Below are positions 17,142 to 25,918 of a stretch of DNA of 45,686 nt, in pieces (the stretch's first letter is position 1; the number at the start of each line of letters is the position of its first letter). The notes under the pieces were generated by a model. That model searched no databases and was not told where the DNA came from. It saw nothing but the letters and a program-made list of their open reading frames with translations. The stretch is from a bacterium (GTDB lineage: Bacteria > Zixibacteria > MSB-5A5 > WJJR01). The position numbers and the translations under genes are program-made. Location of the stretch: assembly GCA_035559435.1 (NCBI GenBank), contig DATMBC010000010.1, positions 1 through 45,686 on the forward strand, in the 5' to 3' direction.

Positions 17142-17218
17142 GGGCGATTAGCTCAGTTGGTTAGAGCGTTCGGTTCACATCCGAAAGGTCACTGGTTCAA
17201 GTCCAGTATTGCCCACCA
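17142..17218 (+). tRNA. tRNA-Val (CAC anticodon)
   Basis: A 77-base cloverleaf: acceptor stem GGGCGAT / ATTGCCC, D arm TAGCTCAGTTGGTTAGAGC, anticodon stem TTCGG / CCGAA around loop TTCACAT, T arm with GGTTCAAGTCC, and encoded CCA. Anticodon CAC reads the GTG codon. It lies 81 bases after the first tRNA with no promoter or terminator visible between, so the two are probably co-transcribed. Confidence 0.93.
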
Positions 17219-17313
17219 CTGAAAGCTCTACGATGGCTGTGACTGATATACCGACAACGCTTTCTGCTCACGCTCTTGCGCCGCGGGCCGCCTACGGTCC
17301 GGGCCGCGTCTGC

Positions 17314-17345
17314 CGCGCGCACCATCCCGGTGCGCGCGTTTTCGT
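17314..17345 (+). terminator. Intrinsic terminator after the tRNA genes
   Basis: A 10-base perfect stem CGCGCGCACC / GGTGCGCGCG with loop ATCCC is followed by TTTTCGTTT. It ends only 15 bases before the next start codon (17360), so that gene needs readthrough or a promoter of its own that I cannot see. Confidence 0.75.
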
Positions 17346-17359
17346 TTCCGTCCCCTTCC

Positions 17360-18100
17360 ATGACACAGACTATGGCGACTAAAGCAACCATGCACGAAGC
17401 CGTGGACCTGCTGCTCAAGCTGCAGGGCCTCGACTACCAGCTCGGCGAACTCGAACGCTCCAAGGAATACCTCCCCGACATGATCGGCACTCTCGAAGGA
17501 GAGATCAAACAGGCCCTGCAGGAGCTGGCCAACGCCAAGGACCAGCTCGAAGCGACCCGCCTGGAAAACAAACGGCTCGAACTGCGCGTCAAGGAAAAGC
17601 AGGGCGAACTGGAGCGGCTGCAAAAGCAGATGATGGTCATCAAGACCAACAAGGAATACGACGCCCTGGCGCGCGAGATCGACCATGTCAAAGCCGACAT
17701 CACGGCCAGCGAGGAAGGCATCCTCTCCACCCTCGACCGCATCGAGGCGCTCCAGAACGAGATCAAGGAGAAGGAAGAGCGGACGCTGCAGGTGCAGACC
17801 GCCAACGGCGCCCAGCTCTCCTCGATCAAGGGCGAGATGGACTCGGTCGGCGACAAGATCCGCATCAAGGAAGACGAGCGCAAAAACATCATCGTGCGCC
17901 TCGATGACGCCACGGTGGCCATCTACGAGCGCGTGCGCCGCGGCAAGGGCGGCGGCGCGATCGTGCACATCCGCCACGGCGCCTGTTCGGGGTGCTTCAA
18001 GCGGATGCCGCCGCAACTGGTGCAGGAGATCCGCCGCGCCGAGCGCCTGATCACCTGCGACTCCTGCGGACGCATCCTGATCTGGTCCGACGACGAATAG
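17360..18100 (+). CDS. Coiled-coil protein with C4 zinc ribbon (zf-RING_7 type)
   Basis: The 246-residue product is a long antiparallel coiled coil (about residues 15-185) followed by a C-terminal zinc ribbon with cysteines in CSGC and, about 30 residues later, CDSC. This is the widespread family of C4-type zinc-ribbon proteins related to HP0958/CdsZ, which act in motility regulation or nucleic-acid metabolism in various bacteria; the function here is not established. Start choices are ATG 17360 (MTQTMATK), 17372 and 17390; none has a clear Shine-Dalgarno. The terminator just upstream makes a later start plausible. Confidence 0.8.
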   Translation: MTQTMATKATMHEAVDLLLKLQGLDYQLGELERSKEYLPDMIGTLEGEIKQALQELANAKDQLEATRLENKRLELRVKEKQGELERLQKQMMVIKTNKEYDALAREIDHVKADITASEEGILSTLDRIEALQNEIKEKEERTLQVQTANGAQLSSIKGEMDSVGDKIRIKEDERKNIIVRLDDATVAIYERVRRGKGGGAIVHIRHGACSGCFKRMPPQLVQEIRRAERLITCDSCGRILIWSDDE

Positions 18101-18163
18101 CGCCGCGGCGCCAACACGCCGCCTCGATCACCGTATCAGAGGCCAAATGAGACCGAGACACAC

Positions 18164-18202
18164 CAGACAGCGCGCGGGGGGGAACCTCCCGCGCGCTGTC
18201 TG
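18164..18202 (+). promoter_or_regulatory. Large perfect hairpin upstream of guaB
   Basis: The arms CAGACAGCGCGCGGG (18164-18178) and CCCGCGCGCTGTCTG (18188-18202) pair perfectly over 15 bases. Three more pairs (one G-T) can close the 9-base loop GGGGAACCT. It lies 30 bases before the guaB ATG and 63 bases after the preceding stop. No T-run follows, so it may be a factor-dependent terminator, a 5' stabiliser or an attenuator; I cannot tell which. Confidence 0.6.
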
Positions 18203-18232
18203 CGTTGACAGACCAAACACGAGGACCGACCG

Positions 18233-19762
18233 ATGAATCCAGTGAGCAGCCCCGCCAACCAGACCGCCCCGCGGCCCGTCATGACCCCGGAGACCGTCGC
18301 CCCGCGCGATCGCATCCTGGCCGAGGCGCTCACCTTCGACGATGTCCTGCTGGTGCCCGCCAAGTCTGAGGTGATGCCGCGTGAGACCGATGTCTCCACC
18401 CGCATCGGCCCGATCCAGCTGCCGATCCCGATCATCTCGGCCGCCATGGACACGGTGACCGAATCACGCCTGGCGATCGCGCTGGCCCGGCTGGGCGGCA
18501 TCGGCACCATCCATCGGAACATGTCGATCGACCGTCAGGCCGCCGAGGTCGAGCGCGTCAAGCGGTCCGAAAGCGGCATGATCAACAACCCGATCACGTT
18601 GGCCCCCGATCGGCCGATCCGCGACGCCCTCGAAGTCATGCGCCGTTACTCGATCTCCGGCATCCCGATCACCGACAATGGCCGTCTGGTCGGCATCATC
18701 ACCAACCGCGACCTGCGCTTTCAGCGGGACCCGTCGGTGGCCATCAGCGAAGTGATGACCAAGGCGCCGCTGATCACCGCGCCCGAGGGGACCGACCTGG
18801 CCGCGGCGCAGGAAATCCTGCACAAGAATCGCATCGAAAAACTGCTGATCGTGGACCGCGCCGGCAATCTGCGCGGCATGATCACGGTCAAGGACATCAT
18901 CAAGAAGGGGCAGTACCCCGACGCCTGCAAGGATGAGCGCGGCCGTTTGCGCGTGCTGGGCGCGGTCGGCGTGGGCGAGCAGGAAGGGCTGGCGCGGGCG
19001 CAGGCGCTGGTCGATGCCGGCGTCGATGGCATCTGCATCGACACTTCGCATGGGCACACCCGTTCGGTCATGGACACCGCGGCGAAATTGCGCGCCCGGT
19101 ATCCGCAGGTGCTGTTGATGGTCGGCAACGTCGCCACCCGCGAAGGGGCGCATGACCTGATCGCCGCCGGCGCCGATGTGATCAAAGTCGGCATCGGGCC
19201 CGGTTCCATCTGCACCACCCGCATCGTGACCGGCGCGGGCCTGCCGCAGTTGACCGCCATCATGGATTGCTGCGAAGAAGCCGCCAAGACCAACACCGCC
19301 GTCGTTGCCGACGGTGGGATCAAATACTCCGGCGATATCACCAAGGCGCTGGCCGCCGGCGCCTCGGCGGTGATGATCGGCTCGCTGTTTGCCGGCACCG
19401 AGGAAGCCCCGGGCGAAAAGGTCCTCCTCGAAGGACGCTCCTTCAAGGTCTACCGCGGCATGGGATCGATCGGCGCGATGACCCAGGGCGCACGCGACCG
19501 CTACTACCAGGGTGAAGAGGAGCTGTCAAAGCTGGTGCCGGAGGGGATCGAAGGGCGCGTCGCCTACAAGGGCGAACTGGCCCAGACCATCCACCAGTTG
19601 ATCGGCGGTGTGCGCGCCGGCATGGGCATCTGCGGCGCGCCCAATCTGGAGACCCTGCGGCGCACCGCGCGGTTTGTGCGGGTCACCGCCGCGGGGTTGC
19701 GCGAAAGCCACCCGCACGACGTGGCGATCACCAAGGAAGCGCCGAACTATCCGCGGGCGTAA
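18233..19762 (+). CDS. guaB: Inosine-5'-monophosphate dehydrogenase
   Basis: The 509-residue enzyme oxidises IMP to XMP with NAD+, the first committed step of GMP synthesis. The TIM-barrel opens with [15 protein letters not shown] and is interrupted by two CBS domains (about 112-230), ended by [12 protein letters not shown]. The catalytic loop GSICTTR places the active cysteine at C327, and the flap contains [17 protein letters not shown]. The N-terminal roughly 25 residues before the family start are extra. GAGGACC upstream of the ATG serves as ribosome site. The hairpin upstream could regulate it. Confidence 0.96.
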   Translation: MNPVSSPANQTAPRPVMTPETVAPRDRILAEALTFDDVLLVPAKSEVMPRETDVSTRIGPIQLPIPIISAAMDTVTESRLAIALARLGGIGTIHRNMSIDRQAAEVERVKRSESGMINNPITLAPDRPIRDALEVMRRYSISGIPITDNGRLVGIITNRDLRFQRDPSVAISEVMTKAPLITAPEGTDLAAAQEILHKNRIEKLLIVDRAGNLRGMITVKDIIKKGQYPDACKDERGRLRVLGAVGVGEQEGLARAQALVDAGVDGICIDTSHGHTRSVMDTAAKLRARYPQVLLMVGNVATREGAHDLIAAGADVIKVGIGPGSICTTRIVTGAGLPQLTAIMDCCEEAAKTNTAVVADGGIKYSGDITKALAAGASAVMIGSLFAGTEEAPGEKVLLEGRSFKVYRGMGSIGAMTQGARDRYYQGEEELSKLVPEGIEGRVAYKGELAQTIHQLIGGVRAGMGICGAPNLETLRRTARFVRVTAAGLRESHPHDVAITKEAPNYPRA

Positions 19763-19763
19763 T

Positions 19764-19779
19764 CGTCCGCGCGCGGACG
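19764..19779. repeat. 16-base perfect palindrome after guaB
   Basis: CGTCCGCGCGCGGACG directly follows the guaB stop and lies between two convergent genes. It can form a hairpin in either transcript. No T-run follows, so it is at most a weak terminator. Confidence 0.45.
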
Positions 19780-19818
19780 GTGAATGCGAGCAGGCCGGCA
19801 CGCTTTCACCAAGGCGAC

Positions 19819-20301
19819 TTAGAGCGGATCGGCGACACAGAGGTTGACGCCGAAGCCCGCGGAGCCGTCGGTGGCCCCGTCGCCGTCCTCATCCACGAGC
19901 AATTTCAGAGTGTAGTGCCCGATGCCGATTTCGGCGTTGGTCTTGCCATCAAAGTGCAGCGACAGAAATTGCACGGTGATGTCCACGGAGTTGGCGCCGG
20001 CGCTGCCCGGATAGGCAAACACCAGGTCGGTGCCCTGCACCGCGCCCTTGGACTTGGGGTTGTAACCGCGCAGGGAGACGCCGTCGAACGCCACCGCGCC
20101 CGTGGCGCTCCAGGTCACGGTGAACGTCACCGGCGCGCCTTCGGTGTAGTTGGTGTCCGCGAAGGCCGACGACCAGGTCACTTCGTTGGCGCCGAGCGTG
20201 TCGGTGGAGGTCTCCACCGCCGCCGGCTGCGCATCCACGCTGCCGGCGATCAAAGGCACAATCAGGATGGCCACTGCCACGATCCATAATGCCAGACGCA
20301 T
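19819..20301 (-). CDS. Small secreted protein, unknown function
   Basis: The 160-residue product has a signal peptide (MRLALWIVAVAILIVPLIAGSVDAQP, cut near A24-Q25) and a mature part rich in beta-forming residues with Ig-like strands (APVTFTVTWSATGAVAFDGVSL). Near the end it has a DEDGDGATDG acidic loop that could bind calcium, and one cysteine in VNLCVADPL. AGGAACGGC precedes the ATG. It resembles the CARDB/Ig-like domains of surface proteins, but no family can be named. It is the only gene of its transcript. Confidence 0.7.
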   Translation of the reverse strand: MRLALWIVAVAILIVPLIAGSVDAQPAAVETSTDTLGANEVTWSSAFADTNYTEGAPVTFTVTWSATGAVAFDGVSLRGYNPKSKGAVQGTDLVFAYPGSAGANSVDITVQFLSLHFDGKTNAEIGIGHYTLKLLVDEDGDGATDGSAGFGVNLCVADPL

Positions 20302-20463
20302 GCCGTTCCTCCTTACTTGCGTTGAGTGTCTCGCTGACTTGCGGCGACAGACGGTGGTACATGGTGCCGGCCTGACTCGCACTCCTCTCTTCGGCGCGCC
20401 TCGGCGTCAAACTTGAGAGCGATCCGCCATGCCGCGAAAAAAACCCCGATCGACACGCCGGGC

Positions 20464-20489
20464 GTTGATCAGGATTTACACTGATCAAC
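20464..20489. promoter_or_regulatory. Inverted repeat, 9-base arms (possible operator)
   Basis: GTTGATCAG (20464-20472) and CTGATCAAC (20481-20489) are perfect reverse complements around the 8-base spacer GATTTACA. There is no T-run. It lies about 160 bases upstream of the small secreted protein's ATG and 300 bases upstream of rnpB, so it could serve as a regulator site or a transcript hairpin. Confidence 0.4.
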
Positions 20490-20762
20490 TTCCGCGATCC
20501 GTCCCGGCCAAAGCAGGGGGCAATCAGCCAGAGGAGTTAGCCGCGCGATATCGGGAATTCGGAATTGAAGTGTGCGAAAAACTCCTGAACAGCGGTGCCC
20601 GACACGGGCGCGGGGATGCCGGAGCGGTTCGGCGCGCGATCCGAACATCGGGACGCCAGACAGTTTCGACTTTTTCGCCGCCGATTCCGTACTATATTGT
20701 CAGAGAGTTGCCGGGCGTGAGTCCACCGCCCCTCAAACGCGCAAGTTATTGTAGTTTGGTCA

Positions 20763-20768
20763 TATAAC
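20763..20768 (+). promoter_or_regulatory. Candidate -10 for rnpB
   Basis: TATAAC matches the -10 consensus at 5 of 6 positions and lies about 40 bases before the mature RNase P RNA 5' end. The -35 at 17 bases is poor. Another AT-rich patch, TACTATATT, is at 20690-20698. Confidence 0.35.
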
Positions 20769-20802
20769 CTCAAGCATAGAGTGAGAGAGGAGAACGACGG
20801 AT

Positions 20803-21202
20803 CGGTAGGTGAGGCGGCCGCGTCCGTAGCGCCCTTGGGCGCCGGCGGATGAGGAAAGTCCGGGCTCCACAGAGCAGGGTGCCAGCTAACGGCTGGGCGG
20901 AGCAATCCGACGGAAAGTGCGACAGAGAATTACCGCCCCGTCCCGCGCAAGCAGGATGGAGCAAGGGTGAAAAGGTGGTGTAAGAGACCACCGGCGTCGC
21001 GGGCAACCGTGGCGGCCGTGTAAACCCCACCCGGAGCAAGGCCAAGCAGGGAAGAGGAGTCGCTCGCTCCGATTGATTCCCGGGTCGGCTGCATGACCGT
21101 ACTGGCGACAGGACGGCTCAGATCAATGGCCGCCATTCCCCGTCCGCGGCGGGCCTGCCCGCCGCAACGGTGACACAGAACCCGGCTTACCGCCTGCCGA
21201 TC
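20803..21202 (+). ncRNA. rnpB: RNase P RNA (bacterial class A)
   Basis: The universally conserved P4 and J regions are present: GAGGAAAGTCCGGGCTCC at 20851-20868, CAGGGTGCCAGCTAACGGCTGG soon after, and the 3' strand ACAGAACCCGGCTTA ending near 21189. The ends pair as P1 (AGGCGG near 20810 with CCGCCT near 21190, and ATCGG with CCGAT outside). The length of about 400 bases fits type A. It is the catalytic RNA that cuts tRNA 5' leaders. Exact ends are estimates to a few bases. T-rich sequence at 21207-21222 may end the transcript. Confidence 0.95.
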
Positions 21203-21236
21203 CGCGCTTATTCTTCTCATTCGACACAGGTCACAC

Positions 21237-22943
21237 TTGCTACCAGTTCAGTGGGAGTTTTCCGGCTCGCCGAACGGGGATGAAGCGCGCCATCTGGCCG
21301 AGGCCAGCAATCTTCCCCTGCCAATCGCCCGTCTGCTGTTGTCTCGTCATGTCGACACCCCCGAGCGGGTGCGGCAGTTTTTCGAACCGCGCCTGGGGGA
21401 ACTGGCCGATCCCTTCATGCTGACCGGGATGGACCAGGCCGTCGAACGCCTCGTCCGCGCCATGCGCGAACGCGAACGCGTCATGGTCTACGGCGACTAC
21501 GATGTCGACGGGATCACCTCGACCTCGCTGCTTTATCTCGTGCTCAACCGTCTCGGCGCCGAAGTCATCTACTACCTGCCGAACCGCTTGATCGAGGGGT
21601 ATGGACTCTCGCCGGACGGGATCGACTACGCCGTCGACAACGGCGTGGGCGTGATCCTGACCGTCGACTGCGGCATCACCGCGGTCGAGGAGGTCGAATA
21701 CGCCCGCTCCAAGGGAATCGAGGTCATCGTCGCCGATCACCATCAGCCCGGTCCGCAACTGCCCGCGGCGGCGGCGATCATCAATCCCAAACTCCTCGCG
21801 CCCGGCACCCCCATCGATGATCTCTGCGGTGTCGGTGTCTCGTTCAAGCTCGCGCAGGCGCTCTACCGCGCCCTGTCGCAGGATGAAAGCGAACTGGAGG
21901 AGCACCTCGATCTGGTCGCGCTCGGCACCGCCGCCGACATTGTCCCGCTGACCGGCGAAAACCGCATCATCACCAAGTATGGCCTGCGCCAGATCGAACG
22001 CTCCAGCAAGCCGGGGCTCAAATCGCTTTGCTTTGTCGCCAGTCTCATGGGACGGCCGATCACCACCGGACAGATTGTCTTTGTGCTGGCGCCGCGCATC
22101 AACGCGGTGGGACGGCTCGGTGACGCCAAGCAGGCGGTGCGCCTGCTGACCACCCGCGACGAGAGCGTCGCCACCGACATCGCCCACCACCTCGAACGGG
22201 AAAACCAGAAGCGCAAGAAACTCGACGAGGAGACCCTCACCCAGGCGCTGCGGCAGGTCAAGCAGCACTTCGATCCCGACCGCGACCGCGCCATCGTGCT
22301 CGCCTCGCCCGGCTGGCATCAGGGTGTGATCGGGATTGTCGCCTCACGGCTGGTCGAGCGTTTCCATGTGCCCACGGTGATGATCGCCATTGACGGCGAC
22401 GAGGGCAAAGGGTCGGCGCGCTCGATTGCCGCCTTCGACCTCTATGACGCCTTCCGCGAGTGCAGCGATCTGGTGCTGCGCTTTGGCGGGCACAAGTACG
22501 CCGCCGGCATGTCGATCGCCACGGACAAGATTCCGGCCTTCATCGAGCGCTTCAAACGCGTCGCCATCGACCGGCTCACCAGCGACGACATGGTGCCGAA
22601 GTTGTCCATCGACTCGCGGCTCGATCCCGATGCGCTCACCGAGGGGTTCATGGACATCCTCGAGGGGTTCGCCCCGTTCGGGCCGCAGAACACGCGCCCC
22701 GTCTTCGTGACAGACAACATCCAACTGGCGGGCAACCCGTTCATCGTCGGCAACAACCACCTGAAGTTCCGTATCCGGCGCAACGGTCAGGTCTTCGACT
22801 GCATCGGGTTCAACATGGGCGACCGTCTCGGCTCGCTCGCATCGCACACCGGCACCATCGACCTGGTCTATGTCCCCGAACGCACCGAGTGGGACAACAA
22901 CAAGCGCCTGCAGTTGCGTGTGAAGGATTTCCGGCTGTCGTGA
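21237..22943 (+). CDS. recJ: Single-stranded-DNA-specific exonuclease RecJ
   Basis: The 568-residue product has the DHH phosphoesterase motifs: D87-Y-D-V-D91-G, D167-H168-H169 (VIVADHHQPG) and the DHHA1 motif G417-G418-H419 (RFGGHKYAAG). A C-terminal OB-fold segment ends with VYVPERTEWDNN. RecJ degrades single-stranded DNA 5' to 3' in recombination and repair. The reading frame starts at TTG 21237, which gives the usual VQWEF opening (normally W-rich in RecJ); there is no upstream ATG in frame and only a weak ribosome site, so the start is probable but not certain. Confidence 0.94.
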   Translation: MLPVQWEFSGSPNGDEARHLAEASNLPLPIARLLLSRHVDTPERVRQFFEPRLGELADPFMLTGMDQAVERLVRAMRERERVMVYGDYDVDGITSTSLLYLVLNRLGAEVIYYLPNRLIEGYGLSPDGIDYAVDNGVGVILTVDCGITAVEEVEYARSKGIEVIVADHHQPGPQLPAAAAIINPKLLAPGTPIDDLCGVGVSFKLAQALYRALSQDESELEEHLDLVALGTAADIVPLTGENRIITKYGLRQIERSSKPGLKSLCFVASLMGRPITTGQIVFVLAPRINAVGRLGDAKQAVRLLTTRDESVATDIAHHLERENQKRKKLDEETLTQALRQVKQHFDPDRDRAIVLASPGWHQGVIGIVASRLVERFHVPTVMIAIDGDEGKGSARSIAAFDLYDAFRECSDLVLRFGGHKYAAGMSIATDKIPAFIERFKRVAIDRLTSDDMVPKLSIDSRLDPDALTEGFMDILEGFAPFGPQNTRPVFVTDNIQLAGNPFIVGNNHLKFRIRRNGQVFDCIGFNMGDRLGSLASHTGTIDLVYVPERTEWDNNKRLQLRVKDFRLS

Positions 22944-22983
22944 TCCCGCCGACCCGGGTGGCCACAGCTGAACCCGGCGTAGT

Positions 22984-23001
22984 GGCGGCTCTTGAGCCGC
23001 C
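22984..23001. repeat. Palindrome GGCGGCTC-TT-GAGCCGCC
   Basis: Perfect 8-base arms with a TT centre, 40 bases after recJ. A related palindrome lies at 23030-23045. Together they resemble a dispersed palindromic repeat rather than a terminator, since no T-run follows. Confidence 0.55.
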
Positions 23002-23029
23002 TGCCGTCCCAGACACCGACGATGTAGAA

Positions 23030-23045
23030 GCGGCTCTCAAGCCGC
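23030..23045. repeat. Palindrome GCGGCT-CTCA-AGCCGC
   Basis: Six-base perfect arms with loop CTCA. The core GCGGCT/AGCCGC is shared with the element 45 bases upstream, with the centre in opposite orientation. It lies just before the VOC gene's ribosome site. Confidence 0.5.
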
Positions 23046-23069
23046 GCAACCCAAAACCAGAGGAAACGT

Positions 23070-23483
23070 ATGTCCGAAAACGCCCCCCGCGTCACCGGCC
23101 TCGGCGGCGTCTTCTTCAAGGCCAAAGACCCCGCCAGGATGATGGAATGGTACCGCAAACACCTGGGCTTCCCCGCGGCCGGCAGCGATCCCTGGCAGGG
23201 GGACAGCTACATCGCCTTCCGCTGGCGCGATGAGAAGTCCGACACCCCCGGCACCACGGTCTGGTCGGTGATGAACCAGGACACCGACTACTTCAAGCCC
23301 AGCGAATCGCCGATGATGCTCAACTATCGCGTGCGTGATCTCCACGCGGTCCTGGCGGCCCTGCGCGCCGAAGGCGTTTGGGTGGCCGACAAGGTTGACG
23401 AGTCGGAGCTCGGCAAGTTCGGCTGGATCATGGACCCCGAGGGCAATAAGATCGAACTCTGGGAGCCGCCCGCGGGGGCGTGA
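23070..23483 (+). CDS. VOC-fold (glyoxalase/bleomycin-resistance family) protein
   Basis: The 137-residue product shows two beta-alpha-beta-beta-beta halves. The first starts TGLGGVFFKAKDPARMMEWYRKHLGF and the second MMLNYRVRDLHAVLAALRAEGV, ending in the typical GWIMDPEGNKIELWEPP. The terminal glutamate (IELWEP) is the usual metal ligand; the first-half position that is often His or Glu is less clear. Members include lyases, epimerases and dioxygenases, so substrate cannot be assigned. AGAGGAAACGT precedes the ATG. Confidence 0.8.
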   Translation: MSENAPRVTGLGGVFFKAKDPARMMEWYRKHLGFPAAGSDPWQGDSYIAFRWRDEKSDTPGTTVWSVMNQDTDYFKPSESPMMLNYRVRDLHAVLAALRAEGVWVADKVDESELGKFGWIMDPEGNKIELWEPPAGA

Positions 23484-23503
23484 GCGGGTGCGGAAAAATG
23501 AGA

Positions 23504-23533
23504 GGGCGGGTGCGAGATCGCACCCGCCCTTTT
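23504..23533. terminator. Bidirectional intrinsic terminator between convergent genes
   Basis: The stem GGGCGGGTGCGA / TCGCACCCGCCC (12 base pairs) around GA is followed by TTTT on the plus strand and, read on the minus strand, by CTCATTTTT. It can stop both the VOC transcript and the dockerin-protein transcript. Confidence 0.85.
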
Positions 23534-23548
23534 GCTGGGCAGAGTCAA

Positions 23549-25918
23549 CTACGGAATCGGCTCCGGTCCATTACGGAATGTCGTGTTGATGATGTAGATG
23601 ACGTCCAGAACATTCGTGATTCCATCGCCGTTGAGATCGGCCACGTCCGGAGGGTTCGGGAGCGCGGCGCTCCGGAATGTTACCCCGATCATCATAGTGA
23701 CATCCAAGACATTGAAAATGTGGTCGTCATTCATGTCACCGCGGCGCTGCGGGGCCGAGAGCATCAGCAGATTCGACGACTCTCCCTGTGGCGGCACCGC
23801 GTTGGCGACCGGAGTGTTCGAGAAGGCCACCTGTGTGGACGCTCCCGTTCCTGTCACAGAGACGTATCCGCTTACGTTGCCGCCGGGGTCACGAATCCCG
23901 AGGAAATAGTTGTCGGATGGATCGGCGCCGATCTCCGCGACAATCCGGATCTTGTAGCTGCCGTACCGCGGGGCCAGAATCCAGACGCGGTCGTCGAGTT
24001 CACCGGCAACGCCATTGGGCCCGATGCCGAAATCGGTCGTCGTGATGTAACCTGCTGTTGCTCCCATGGTGTTGAAATCGAGCCCGATGGAGTCCTGCCC
24101 GTCGGGAGAGACGACGATGATGTCCACCGGAGAGTAGACGGTGACGACCAGGGTGTCGCACACATCGCCGATGTTGTCGCCGTCGGCATCCGCCTGATCT
24201 GAATTGCTGATCAGCGGGCAATTGTCGTTGGCGTCAGCCAGACTGTCGCCGTCGTTGTCCGCGACAACCAGCAGGCAGGCGGAGAATTCGGAGGTGTTTC
24301 CATCCGGGTCGGTTGCCGTCGCGGTGACCACTCCGCCCGCGGCGATCGGGGGGCCGATGAAATCAAGATCGACATCTCCCGCCCCGTCCGTGGAAGCCGT
24401 CTGAGAACCGAGGAATGTCTGTCCCTCACCATTGCCGGACGCACCACACGCCGGACTGTAGAAATACTCGACATGAATTTGCGTGTTCGGCGTGGTGTTC
24501 AGTGTTCCGGTAATCCAGCTCTGAGTTGGCTGGTCCAGGGCCTCGACGAGCACCGGGAAGTTTTGCAGGAAGTTGGGACCGCCGTCGGCGTCACCCGGGT
24601 CGTTGGCGGTGACGCCATTGTAGAAGCCCAGGTCGATCCCCGACACGATGTTGCAACAGATGGAATTTCCGAGTATGGAGATCGAGTGCAAGTCGCTTTC
24701 GATGACGATGCCAAAGTCGTTGCCCGCAATCACGTTTCCCTGGCCTGGCAGATCGCCGCCAATCAGTGTGCTGTCGCCTCCCTGGCCCGGCACACCATAA
24801 ATCCGGACGCCGACATAATTGCCTAGTGTGGGACTTCCCGATGCATCCGTGCCGACGCGGTTGCCCTGAATGGTGACATGTGAGGCATTCACAAGCAAGA
24901 TGCCGCTGCCAAAACCCGAAATGAGATTGTCGGTGATTGTCGTTCCGCCGGCAGGGGAGTATTCGACGTAAACGCCGTAGTTGAAGCCCGTGCCTTCGCC
25001 CAAATCTGACATCCCGGTGGCGTCGACTCCGATATAGTTGCCGGTGACCTCGGCTGGCCGCGTCACCCACACTGCGAAGTTCTTGGCGGGCGCGATGACG
25101 TTTCGCTCCGCGGAGGTCGGGCCACCGATGATGTTGCCGCTCCCCGACGTAACCACGCTCTTGTCGGGCGAAGATAAGCTGAAAGCAGCCGTTCCCTGGG
25201 CGTTGACACCGATGTAATTGCCTTTCAGGATGTTGTCTCCAATGCCATTTGATCCTCCCAGCATCACATTCTCACTGCTTCCACCGGCGATTACGTTTCT
25301 ATCCGCGGGTGTATCACCACCGATGAGGCAGGAGTCCCAAATCTCCATGCATGATCCCACGGAACCTACCACTGATGTGCCGGTTGCGTCGACCCCGATG
25401 AAGCACCCTTGAAGCCGTGTATCGGCTTCTCGCAGCTCCAGGTATTTGCCCGCATTTGACGCGTTCCCTATTCCATTGTTGATGACGAGTCCGCGGATTA
25501 TGGTCCCCCTTGCGGCGGGAAACTGGCTCACGGTCAGCGCGTCCTGAAAAGGCCCTAAGGAACCACAATCGATCACAATCTTCAGAACCGCGTCATTGCC
25601 AACAGCCAGCGTGTTGGGGCTGCTCCCGGGCTGCGAGTATCCGTCTATCATTGCTTGCTCCCCGATTGAGAAGCCGACTCCAATGGGAGTGATCACGTGG
25701 GGGCCGGCTCCGGGAATACTGAAGACGACGGAGTCCCGTCCAGGATTGTTATTGGCGTCGGTTATTGCCTGACGCAGCGATCCCGGGCCCATGTCGCTTG
25801 TGTTTGTCACCGTGTAGACGGCGGAATGCGCTCTTGTCCCTACCCACCCTGTCGCAAGCACGACGGATAGAGCAGTCGCCCGGGAGAAACTCCAGGAACG
25901 CTGTCGAACAGTGTTCAC
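23549..25918 (-). CDS. Large secreted beta-helix protein with TSP3 and dockerin repeats
   Basis: The 789-residue product has a signal peptide (cut after AHS near 33), then a CSLREA/choice-of-anchor-type opening (YTVTNTSDMGPGSLRQAI). Next is a right-handed beta-helix region (about 60-430) with recurring GNYIGVDATG, GGDTPADRNVIAGG and GSGNIIGGP units. A fibronectin-like region follows, then a TSP3 calcium repeat (DNDGDSLADANDNCP and ADADGDNIGDVCD), another beta domain, and two dockerin type I repeats from residue 727 (GDMNDDHIFNVLDV, DLNGDGITNVLDV). The start is GTG at 25918 with AGGAGG 7 bases upstream. A CCCCGG/CCGGGG hairpin lies at 25936-25954 in the leader. Likely surface-exposed; partner cohesin not in this window. 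Confidence 0.82.
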   Translation of the reverse strand: MNTVRQRSWSFSRATALSVVLATGWVGTRAHSAVYTVTNTSDMGPGSLRQAITDANNNPGRDSVVFSIPGAGPHVITPIGVGFSIGEQAMIDGYSQPGSSPNTLAVGNDAVLKIVIDCGSLGPFQDALTVSQFPAARGTIIRGLVINNGIGNASNAGKYLELREADTRLQGCFIGVDATGTSVVGSVGSCMEIWDSCLIGGDTPADRNVIAGGSSENVMLGGSNGIGDNILKGNYIGVNAQGTAAFSLSSPDKSVVTSGSGNIIGGPTSAERNVIAPAKNFAVWVTRPAEVTGNYIGVDATGMSDLGEGTGFNYGVYVEYSPAGGTTITDNLISGFGSGILLVNASHVTIQGNRVGTDASGSPTLGNYVGVRIYGVPGQGGDSTLIGGDLPGQGNVIAGNDFGIVIESDLHSISILGNSICCNIVSGIDLGFYNGVTANDPGDADGGPNFLQNFPVLVEALDQPTQSWITGTLNTTPNTQIHVEYFYSPACGASGNGEGQTFLGSQTASTDGAGDVDLDFIGPPIAAGGVVTATATDPDGNTSEFSACLLVVADNDGDSLADANDNCPLISNSDQADADGDNIGDVCDTLVVTVYSPVDIIVVSPDGQDSIGLDFNTMGATAGYITTTDFGIGPNGVAGELDDRVWILAPRYGSYKIRIVAEIGADPSDNYFLGIRDPGGNVSGYVSVTGTGASTQVAFSNTPVANAVPPQGESSNLLMLSAPQRRGDMNDDHIFNVLDVTMMIGVTFRSAALPNPPDVADLNGDGITNVLDVIYIINTTFRNGPEPIP

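Larger units (their letters stand above)
20302..20800. other. About 500 bases without a convincing gene
   Basis: This is the divergent region between the small secreted protein gene (minus) and rnpB (plus). It holds an inverted repeat at 20464-20489 and a likely -10 for rnpB at 20763-20768. A 112-codon frame at 20429-20767 looks random in composition and runs through the promoter, so it is not called. Confidence 0.6.

Noticed and set aside
18205-18210. TTGACA as a guaB -35
   Set aside because: Perfect -35 but nothing resembling a -10 at 16-19 bases, and the ATG is only 23 bases away.
20429-20767. Possible 112-residue gene upstream of rnpB
   Set aside because: Composition is random-looking, there is no ribosome site or known motif, and it runs across the likely rnpB promoter.
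20537-21220. Minus-strand and plus-strand frames over the RNase P RNA region
   Set aside because: They overlap a structured RNA with conserved sequence; the frames are incidental to high GC.
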